A stretch of 24,334 nucleotides of DNA from JALYXS01 sp051003795 (GTDB taxonomy: Bacteria > Acidobacteriota > Terriglobia > Bryobacterales > Bryobacteraceae), in NCBI GenBank assembly GCA_051003795.1, contig JBPCKZ010000029.1, forward strand, positions 1 through 24,334, given 5' to 3'. The notes under the pieces are model-generated. The model was not told where the DNA came from, made no database searches, and worked only from the letters and a program-made list of their open reading frames with translations. The stretch's first letter is position 1. The number at the start of each line of letters is the position of its first letter. Shown piece after piece: positions 7,137 to 13,606 of this stretch. A program made the translations under genes and the position numbers.

Positions 7137-8069
7137 ATGAAAAAAATCGGAATTATCTACGGCATGGAAAAGACTTTTCCCGGCGCGCTCGTGGATCGCA
7201 TCAACTCCATCCAAAGCCCCGGCGTTACCGCCGAGCACATCCATATCGGCGCGGTCAAAATGGCCGAGCCCAGCGGCTATCGCGTTATCGTCGACCGCAT
7301 CTCGCACGATATTCCGTTTTACAGCGCTTACCTCAAGAACACTGTCCTGACCGGGACTATTGTCGTAAATAACCCGTTCTGGTGGGGCGCCGACGATAAA
7401 TTTTTCAATTACGCGCTCGCGTCGAAAATCGGCGTGGCGGTACCGCGCACTGTCGTCCTGCCGCACAAACGGCATCCGCCCGGCACGACGGATCTCTCCA
7501 TGCGCAATCTGACTTATCCTTTGAACTGGGACGAAGTCTTCGAGTACATAAGGTTTCCCGCGTTCCTGAAACCGTTCAGCGGCGGCGGTTGGAAGAGCGT
7601 TTATAAGGTGCATTCACCCGATGAATTTTTCACCGCTTACAACGATACGGGCGATCTCTGCATGACTCTCCAGCAGGGTATCGAGTTCGAAGATTACTTC
7701 CGCTGCTATGTCGTCGGGCAGCAAAAGGTCCATGTGATGCAATACGATCCGCGCCGCCCGCACGCGGAACGCTACGTCAAGGACGCGCCGCCCGTTGACG
7801 CCAAGCTCCGCGCCCGGGTTATCGACGACGCGCTCACGCTCTGCCGGGCTCTCGGCTACGACCTGAATACCGTCGAATTCGCGGTCCAGGACGGCATCCC
7901 GTACGCCATCGATTTCCTTAATCCCGCGCCCGACGCGGATTACGATTCGGTCGGACCGCAAAATTTCGAATGGATTGTCGATGCTGTCGCGAAGATGGCC
8001 ATTGCCAAGGCCCAAAGCGCCGAAGATCCGGCTAAGGAAATGCGCTGGTCGGCATTTTTGAGAGGCTGA
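7137..8069 (+). CDS. ATP-grasp ligase
   Basis: This 310-residue protein has an N-terminal pre-ATP-grasp region (MKKIGIIYG, residues 1-9) and an ATP-grasp core. Core features are a nucleotide-binding lysine in PAFLKPFSGGG (141-151, Lys145), a hinge region QQGIEFEDYFRCYVVG (179-194), and metal-binding residues in NTVEFAV (244-250) and YAIDFLNPAPD (256-266, Asp259/Asn262). ATP-grasp enzymes of this type activate a carboxylate as acyl phosphate and join it to an amine or thiol. It is 10 nt downstream of the esterase and 4 nt upstream of the YbdK-type ligase, so the two ligases may act in sequence. No substrate-specifying similarity to RimK, D-Ala-D-Ala ligase or PurK is evident. Confidence 0.85.
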   Translation: MKKIGIIYGMEKTFPGALVDRINSIQSPGVTAEHIHIGAVKMAEPSGYRVIVDRISHDIPFYSAYLKNTVLTGTIVVNNPFWWGADDKFFNYALASKIGVAVPRTVVLPHKRHPPGTTDLSMRNLTYPLNWDEVFEYIRFPAFLKPFSGGGWKSVYKVHSPDEFFTAYNDTGDLCMTLQQGIEFEDYFRCYVVGQQKVHVMQYDPRRPHAERYVKDAPPVDAKLRARVIDDALTLCRALGYDLNTVEFAVQDGIPYAIDFLNPAPDADYDSVGPQNFEWIVDAVAKMAIAKAQSAEDPAKEMRWSAFLRG

Positions 8070-8073
8070 CAAC

Positions 8074-9216
8074 ATGGCCCAACCTAGCTTCACGATCGGA
8101 ATCGAGGAAGAGTATCAGGTAGTCGATCCGGAAAGCCGCGATCTGCGGTCCCACATTTCGGCTGAGATTCTCGAAAAGGGCAAAAAATTGCTGCATGAGC
8201 GCGTGAAAGCGGAAATGCATCAGTCGGTCGTCGAGGTCGGCACGGGAATCTGCAAGAACATTTCCGAAGCGCGGCGCGACGTGATGGAGATCCGTCGCGG
8301 CATCATCGGCCTCGCGCACGAAAACGGGCTGAGGCTTGCCGCGGCGGGCACCCATCCGTTCGCCGACTGGCGGAACCAGGAAATATATCCCGACGAGCGG
8401 TACCACACCATCGTCGAAGACTTGAAAATGGTGGCGCGCGCCAATCTGATCTTCGGCCTGCATGTGCATGTGGGCGTGGAAGATCGCGAGGTCGCCATTC
8501 ATCTGATGAACGCGGCGCGCTATTTTCTGCCGCACATCCTGGCGCTATCCACCAACTCGCCGTTTTGGCTGGGCATGGATACGGGGCTTAAGAGCTATCG
8601 CTGCAAGGTCTTCGACAAGTTTCCGCGCACCAACGTTCCCGATTATTTTCCGAGCTACGGCGAATACGAGAGTTTCATCAATCTTCTCGTTCAGACCAAG
8701 TGCATCGATAACGCCAAGAAAATCTGGTGGGACATCCGCCCGCATCCCCATTTCACGACGCTCGAATTCCGCGTCTGCGACGTTCCGATGCGCGTCGATG
8801 AAACCATCGCCATCGCCGCTTTGATTCAAGCGACGGTGGCGAAGTTGTACAAGCTGCACGCCGCCAATACCGGCTTCCGGCTCTACCGCCGCGCGCTCAT
8901 CATGGAAAACAAGTGGCGCGCGCTGCGTTATGGGCTAGATGGCAAGCTGATCGATTTCGGCAAGAGAACCGAAGTGCCGCTGCGCGAGCTGATGCTCGAA
9001 TATCTCGACCTGGTGGACGACGTGGTGGACGAACTCGGCTCGCGCAACGAGCTCTTGTATATTCACGAGATGCTCAAAATGGGTTCCGGCGCCGACCGCC
9101 AGCTCCGCGTGTTCCAGGAAACGGGCGATCTCAAAAAAGTGGTGGATTACATCATTTCCGAAACCGAAATGGGCGTCTCCGAGCATGACATTCCGGTCAT
9201 GGGAGCGACCACTTAG
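8074..9216 (+). CDS. ybdK: YbdK-type carboxylate-amine ligase (glutamate-cysteine ligase family 2)
   Basis: The 380-residue protein is a clear GCS2 member. It has G-I-E-E-E-Y (residues 9-14), VVEVGTG (52-58), GTHPFADW (92-99), HVHVGV (130-135) and a later LEFRVCD block. This fold uses ATP to form an amide between a carboxylate, classically the gamma-carboxyl of glutamate, and an amine. E. coli YbdK has weak glutamate-cysteine ligase activity, so the true substrate is open. GAGAGG (about 8060-8065) lies 8 nt before the ATG as a good Shine-Dalgarno sequence, and the gene follows the ATP-grasp stop by 4 nt. It is the second of three amide-forming folds in the operon. Confidence 0.9.
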   Translation: MAQPSFTIGIEEEYQVVDPESRDLRSHISAEILEKGKKLLHERVKAEMHQSVVEVGTGICKNISEARRDVMEIRRGIIGLAHENGLRLAAAGTHPFADWRNQEIYPDERYHTIVEDLKMVARANLIFGLHVHVGVEDREVAIHLMNAARYFLPHILALSTNSPFWLGMDTGLKSYRCKVFDKFPRTNVPDYFPSYGEYESFINLLVQTKCIDNAKKIWWDIRPHPHFTTLEFRVCDVPMRVDETIAIAALIQATVAKLYKLHAANTGFRLYRRALIMENKWRALRYGLDGKLIDFGKRTEVPLRELMLEYLDLVDDVVDELGSRNELLYIHEMLKMGSGADRQLRVFQETGDLKKVVDYIISETEMGVSEHDIPVMGATT

Positions 9217-9220
9217 CTGC

Positions 9221-10246
9221 GTGAATACACTTCTGCATCACATCCCTTTCGATCCCGAGCTCTCGCCCGGCGCTCGCAACGCCGTCAACGTCTGCCTGCG
9301 AATCCAGCCGCACGAGAAGGTCACGGTCATAACAGACATCGCCAGCTCCGAAATCGCTTCTTCCCTGGTCCATGAGCTCGATCTGCTTGGCGTCGAATAC
9401 CACGCGTTCGTTCTGGAAGATTACGCCGAACGCCCGCTCGAGACGCACCCCCCAATCATCCTGGACGATCTGGAAACCAGCCAGGTCAGCATTTTCGCGG
9501 TTCAAGCCCAGCTCAATGAGCTGAAAACGCGGATGCAGATGACCGACGTGGTGAACCGCCGCAAAATCCGCCACGCCCACATGGTCAATATCAGCAAGGA
9601 AATCATGATGCAGGGCATGCGCGCCGACTTCCTCAAGGTGGACGTCATCAGCACGCGCGTGTGGGAAATCGCCAGCGCCGCGCGCTCCATTCGCGCCACC
9701 ACCGCATTCGGAACCGACATCACCGCCGCGATGAATCCGAATTATAAGTGGGTGAAAACCAGCGGCATCATCAGCCCGAACAAGTGGGGCAACCTGCCCG
9801 GCGGCGAGACGTTTACGACGCCGGGGGAAGTGAACGGCACGTTCGTGATCGATGGCGTGGTCGGCGATTACCTTTGCGCCAAGTACGGAAAGCTGCGGGA
9901 AGAGCCGCTTACCATCCGCGTGAAGGAGAACCGCCTCACCGAAGCGTTCAGTGCGAACTCGAAACTCGAAGACGAATTCTGGCGCTACACCCACACCGAC
10001 GAAAACAGCGACATGGTTGGCGAATTCGCCATCGGCACGAACATCGCGCTCAAAGATGTAATCGGGAACATCCTGCAGGACGAAAAGATTCCCGGCATTC
10101 ACATGGCTTTCGGTAACCCCTACGGCATGCACACCGGGGCTGCGTGGCACTCCGGCACGCACATCGACGTGGTCGGACGCGAGTTCGATATCTGGATCGA
10201 CGACCGCCAGATCATGCGGCAAGGCGAGTTTTTGCTGGACGTTTGA
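9221..10246 (+). CDS. M29-like metallopeptidase (aminopeptidase T family)
   Basis: The 341-residue protein matches the M29 (thermophilic aminopeptidase) fold: NLPGGE (residues 191-196), VGEFAIGTN (266-274) and MAFGNPYGMH...SGTHIDVV (295-318). These carry candidate metal ligands Glu196, Glu268, His314 and Asp316. M29 enzymes remove N-terminal residues using two metal ions. GTG 9221 was chosen because it starts 4 nt after the YbdK stop and the homologous-looking sequence begins there (LLHHIPFDPELSPGARNAV); an in-frame ATG at 9185 would add 12 residues overlapping ybdK. In this operon it may hydrolyse a peptide intermediate, or it may be a non-proteolytic amidohydrolase. The next gene overlaps its stop by one base (TGATG). 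Confidence 0.82.
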   Translation: MNTLLHHIPFDPELSPGARNAVNVCLRIQPHEKVTVITDIASSEIASSLVHELDLLGVEYHAFVLEDYAERPLETHPPIILDDLETSQVSIFAVQAQLNELKTRMQMTDVVNRRKIRHAHMVNISKEIMMQGMRADFLKVDVISTRVWEIASAARSIRATTAFGTDITAAMNPNYKWVKTSGIISPNKWGNLPGGETFTTPGEVNGTFVIDGVVGDYLCAKYGKLREEPLTIRVKENRLTEAFSANSKLEDEFWRYTHTDENSDMVGEFAIGTNIALKDVIGNILQDEKIPGIHMAFGNPYGMHTGAAWHSGTHIDVVGREFDIWIDDRQIMRQGEFLLDV

Positions 10247-11439
10247 TGATTCCGGAACTCAGGCGGGATTTTAACGCGCATTACACGCCCGCAAAATATC
10301 GAGAGTTCCTGCGGTTGCTCGATGAGCGCTCCGGCACGCACGTCAAATTCCGCAGTTGCGAAACCCCGTGTTTCTTCCCGCGCGATCTGATCGACCAAAT
10401 GGCACGGAGCGGCCGGGAACTGTTGGAACAACTGGTCGGAAACGCGGAGTATTTGGCAGCCGCCAACCGGGCCATCCCCCCGGAATTCCGCGCACCGCGC
10501 GATTCCGCGCATCCCCTATTCGTTCAGGCGGATTTTGGCGTGGTCCGGCAGCCCGATGGCAGTTTGCAGCCTAAACTGGTCGAAATCCAGGGCTTCCCTT
10601 CGCTCTATCTGTACCAGCCTGTTCTGGCGCAAGTCTACATAGATGCGTACGGTCTCGATTCACATCTGAGTAGTTTGCTCGACGGTCTGAATGGGTCGAG
10701 TTACGTCGATCTGGTTCGAGAGGCGATCGTGGGCGGGCAGAATCCCGAAAACGTGGTTCTGCTGGAAATCGATCCCGGGGAACAAAAAACGTTGCCCGAT
10801 TTCCTGCTCAGCGAACGGATTTGCGGCATTCGCACCGTGGATATTCGGGAGGTCCGCAAACAGGGGAACCGCCTGTATTACGATCTCGATGGCCGGCGCG
10901 TGCCCATCCATCGAATCTATAATCGCGCCATAGCCGACGAGCTGATTCGGAAGCGCATTCAGCCCGAATTCGACTTCCGCGACGATTTGGACGTCGAGTG
11001 GGCGGGACATCCAAACTGGTTTTTTCGGATTAGCAAGTTCTCGATTCCCTGGCTGTATGCGCTGCGGCACCCGAGCGTTCCCAAGACGTGGTTCCTGGAT
11101 CAAGTGAAAGACATTCCCGGAGACCTCGAGAACTACGTTTTGAAGCCTCTTTATTCTTTTGCGGGTTTAGGGGTAACGATCGGCCCCACTTCCGCCGATA
11201 TAGAAAACGTGCCGCACAGTCTACGCTCCGAATACATCCTGCAGGAGCGCATGCATTTCGAGCCGGTAATTGCGACGCCGTTCGGTCTAACCAAGGCGGA
11301 GGTGCGTATCATGTACATCTGGCTGGACAAGCTTCGGCCGGTTACCACCATCATTCGAATGGGCCGGGGAAAGATGATGGGGGTGGATCAGAACCGCGAC
11401 CTGGAGTGGGTCGGAGCTTCGGCCGGGTTCGTCGTGTAA
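10246..11439 (+). CDS. Putative circularly permuted ATP-grasp ligase
   Basis: This 397-residue protein has no obvious named family, but it shows ATP-grasp elements in permuted order. The metal-binding-like segment comes first (FVQADFG, residues 92-98, and PKLVEIQGFPSLY, 109-121). The nucleotide-binding lysine comes near the end (NYVLKPLYSFAGLGV, about 296-310, Lys300), followed by YILQERMHFEP and KAEVRIMYIWLD. That order recalls glutathionylspermidine synthetase-like ATP-grasp proteins, which form amides between a peptide carboxylate and an amine. ATG 10246 overlaps the M29 stop as TGATG, so translation is coupled; the frame stays open upstream from 10144, but that part lies inside the M29 gene. 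It is the last gene of the operon; the next gene is 281 bp away. Confidence 0.65.
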   Translation: MIPELRRDFNAHYTPAKYREFLRLLDERSGTHVKFRSCETPCFFPRDLIDQMARSGRELLEQLVGNAEYLAAANRAIPPEFRAPRDSAHPLFVQADFGVVRQPDGSLQPKLVEIQGFPSLYLYQPVLAQVYIDAYGLDSHLSSLLDGLNGSSYVDLVREAIVGGQNPENVVLLEIDPGEQKTLPDFLLSERICGIRTVDIREVRKQGNRLYYDLDGRRVPIHRIYNRAIADELIRKRIQPEFDFRDDLDVEWAGHPNWFFRISKFSIPWLYALRHPSVPKTWFLDQVKDIPGDLENYVLKPLYSFAGLGVTIGPTSADIENVPHSLRSEYILQERMHFEPVIATPFGLTKAEVRIMYIWLDKLRPVTTIIRMGRGKMMGVDQNRDLEWVGASAGFVV

Positions 11440-11444
11440 CCGGG

Positions 11445-11453
11445 TGCTATAGT
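11445..11453 (+). promoter_or_regulatory. Candidate extended -10 (TGCTATAGT)
   Basis: TGC precedes TATAGT just after the ligase operon, matching the extended -10 pattern TGnTATAnT. It could serve the small gene at 11537 and the phosphatase gene at 11721. No -35 match is evident. Confidence 0.35.
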
Positions 11454-11536
11454 GAAGTATTCAAACTAAATCTGTTCAATTGTGCCTCTGAGCCGCAACT
11501 TGGCCGGCGGCATTTTCATTCGAGCGTCAAACTACC

Positions 11537-11656
11537 ATGGACCCAGACTTCCTGATCATGTTCTTACTTCTCTTCGCCGTTTTGGTTGCGCTGCTTTTTC
11601 CCGGCGGCCCGGGAACCCCGCGCCGTTTCATGATCCCCGACGCCATCAAGTCATAA
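11537..11656 (+). CDS. Candidate 39-residue single-pass membrane protein
   Basis: In the 281-bp gap between larger genes, an ATG opens a 39-codon frame: a short acidic start (MDPDF), about 17 hydrophobic residues (LIMFLLLFAVLVALLF), then a glycine/proline turn and a basic tail ending PDAIKS. The shape is that of a small bitopic membrane protein. There is no Shine-Dalgarno sequence directly before the ATG. A candidate promoter lies 84 nt upstream. The rest of the gap (11440-11536, 11657-11720) shows no further gene. A chance frame cannot be excluded; conservation in relatives would decide. Confidence 0.4.
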   Translation: MDPDFLIMFLLLFAVLVALLFPGGPGTPRRFMIPDAIKS

Positions 11657-11720
11657 ACGCATCCTGCCGCTCGACAGTGCCCGCCGTGGCGCTGGTTAGC
11701 GAATTGCTTACCCGTTTTCG

Positions 11721-13565
11721 ATGAGGTTTGCCGTGCGTCTGGTCTCCGTCCTTGTATTATCGTGTTTAGTTTCTTTCTGCGCCGATTTTGAAACCGGTCT
11801 CGCCGCCTATCGAAAAGGCGATTTCGCAACGGCCCTGAAAGCATGGCAACCGCTCGCCCAAAAGGGGGCCAAGGAAGCCCAATACAACCTTGGACTGCTC
11901 TACGCCAAGGGGCAAGGCGTTCCTCAGGACTTTAGTCAAGCCGCCCAGTGGTACCGCAAAGCCGCGGATCAGGGCTACACCGCCGCGGAATACAACCTCG
12001 GGATACTTTATAGCAACGGGGAAGGGGTCCCCAAGGACAACTCCGAAGCCATGCGGTGGTTCCTGAAAGCGGCCCAGAAGGGCGACCCGAAGGCCGCCGA
12101 GTCCGTCGGATCCTTTTTCGATGAGGAAGGCACTTTCAAGAATTACGCCGAAGCGGAGAAGTGGTACCGCAAAGCGGCGGATCAGGGCATCGCCAGCGCC
12201 CAGTTCAACTTGGGCGCGATGTACGACATCGGTCAAGGCGTCAAGGTCGACTATGCCGAGGCGGAGAAGTGGTACCGGAAGGCGGCCGGGCAGGGGTACG
12301 CGCCCGCTCTCTGCAACCTGGCGATCCTCTATTACAACGGACAAGGGGTCAAGCTCGACCGGGTACAATCACATGCGTATTTCCTGCTTGCCAAGGCCGC
12401 CGGCGAACCCCGGGCCGCGGATCTAATCCAACTGACCACCGAAAAGCTCGACAAGAAACAGATGGCGCAAGCCGTCGAGATGGCCCAAGCGTGGAAACAG
12501 GCCCATCCGCCGGGAACGCCATCCCCGACCAGCCCGCCGGCCGAACTCGCATCGGCTACAACCGCCGCGAAGAGTTCCGCCGCGAATACGGCAGCGAGTT
12601 CGAAATCCGTCTGGACCGGAGTGGCGCGCATCGTCGCCGTCGGTGACATTCATGGCGATTACGACCAGTTCGTGGAAGTGCTGCGCGAGGCGAAACTGAT
12701 TGATGGCGAAAATAACTGGATCGGCGGCAAAACGCACCTGGTGCAGACCGGCGACGTGGTGGATCGGGGCGGCGAATCCCGGCCAGTCATGGACTTGCTG
12801 ATGAAGCTGGAGAAGCAGGCTCAGGCGGCTGGGGGCTTTGTCCATTGTCTTTTGGGAAATCACGAGGCCATGAACATTTACGGCGATCTTCGCTTTGTCG
12901 CTCCGGGTGAATATGCCGCTTTCCGCGACCGGAATTCGGAGAAATTGCGCGACCGATATCATGCGCAATACCGGGACGCGATCGCCCTGGCAGTGGAGGG
13001 AAAAGGCGTTCCCAGGCTGCGGGAAGAGACGCGGGATGAGTGGTACGCGCAACATCCGTTGGGATTTTTCGAGGAGCGCGCGGCATTCGCGCCCGACGGA
13101 GTTTACGGAAACTGGCTGCGCACCCACGATACGGCGATCCGGATCGACGACAACCTGTTCGTGCATGCCGGCCTCGCCCCAAAGTTCGCCGCCTACTCGC
13201 TCGATGAGATCAATCGCGAAGTCAGGGAGGAGTTGGACGACCCGCAAAAGCTGCAAGGCGGGATCGTTACCGATGAAGATGGCCCGCTTTTTTACAGCGG
13301 ACTGGCCAAGGGCGGCGAGCAAGCAACGTCCGCGGGTTTGGATCGGGTACTCCAGAAGTTCGATGCGAAGCGCGAGATCGTTGGACACAGCTATGCGGGC
13401 GCCGCCATCAACTCGCGGCTGGGTGGCCGGGTGATCATGATCGATATCGGCCTCTCGCGGGTATATGACAACATCGGCCGGACGGGCTGCCTTCTGATTG
13501 AGAATGGAACGCTCTACGCGCTGCACCGCGGGACCAAACTCGCGCTGCCGGACGGGGACGATTAA
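11721..13565 (+). CDS. Sel1-repeat protein fused to PPP-type (Shewanella-like) phosphatase
   Basis: The 614-residue protein has a signal peptide (residues 1-21) and five Sel1-like repeats (about 53-86, 89-122, 125-156, 160-192, 196-228; motif A.YNLG.LY..G.GV..D...A..WY.KAA..G). A Ser/Thr/Ala/Pro linker (263-297) leads to a metallophosphoesterase domain with GDIHGD (308-313), GDVVDRG (344-350), GNHEAMN (379-385), HAGLAP (482-487) and GHSYAG (555-560). GNHEAMN is characteristic of Shewanella-like PPP phosphatases. Such domains dephosphorylate Ser/Thr or Tyr residues or small phosphoesters; an extracytoplasmic location is predicted. Sel1 repeats usually mediate protein contacts. A cysteine at 15 in VLSC could make it a lipoprotein, but the context is weak. 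Confidence 0.88.
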   Translation: MRFAVRLVSVLVLSCLVSFCADFETGLAAYRKGDFATALKAWQPLAQKGAKEAQYNLGLLYAKGQGVPQDFSQAAQWYRKAADQGYTAAEYNLGILYSNGEGVPKDNSEAMRWFLKAAQKGDPKAAESVGSFFDEEGTFKNYAEAEKWYRKAADQGIASAQFNLGAMYDIGQGVKVDYAEAEKWYRKAAGQGYAPALCNLAILYYNGQGVKLDRVQSHAYFLLAKAAGEPRAADLIQLTTEKLDKKQMAQAVEMAQAWKQAHPPGTPSPTSPPAELASATTAAKSSAANTAASSKSVWTGVARIVAVGDIHGDYDQFVEVLREAKLIDGENNWIGGKTHLVQTGDVVDRGGESRPVMDLLMKLEKQAQAAGGFVHCLLGNHEAMNIYGDLRFVAPGEYAAFRDRNSEKLRDRYHAQYRDAIALAVEGKGVPRLREETRDEWYAQHPLGFFEERAAFAPDGVYGNWLRTHDTAIRIDDNLFVHAGLAPKFAAYSLDEINREVREELDDPQKLQGGIVTDEDGPLFYSGLAKGGEQATSAGLDRVLQKFDAKREIVGHSYAGAAINSRLGGRVIMIDIGLSRVYDNIGRTGCLLIENGTLYALHRGTKLALPDGDD

Positions 13566-13586
13566 GCCGGGAGGCCGCTTCCCGGC
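13566..13586 (+). terminator. Hairpin after the phosphatase gene
   Basis: GCCGGGA (13566-13572) and TCCCGGC (13580-13586) form a 7-bp GC-rich stem with a 7-nt loop, directly after the TAA of the phosphatase gene. No U-run follows, so it may be a weak or Rho-assisted terminator, or an mRNA-stabilising hairpin. The next gene's -10 element begins 8 nt later. Confidence 0.45.
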
Positions 13587-13593
13587 GCGATAT

Positions 13594-13599
13594 TACAAT
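13594..13599 (+). promoter_or_regulatory. Candidate -10 (TACAAT) of the M13 peptidase gene
   Basis: TACAAT ends 7 nt before ATG 13607, so transcription would start at the start codon and give a leaderless mRNA. The GAGG at 13601-13604 is only 2 nt from the ATG, too close to act as a normal Shine-Dalgarno sequence. Confidence 0.45.
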
Positions 13600-13606
13600 C
13601 GAGGAT

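Noticed and set aside
9197..10222. 341-codon frame on the minus strand
   Set aside because: Antisense shadow of the M29-like gene, whose motifs are clear; the antisense product is rich in His, Val and Ala without recognisable domains.
10144..10245. Upstream extension of the permuted ATP-grasp gene
   Set aside because: It lies inside the M29 gene in another frame; ATG 10246 in TGATG is the natural coupled start.
12423..13526. 367-codon frame on the minus strand
   Set aside because: Antisense to the phosphatase domain with intact catalytic motifs.
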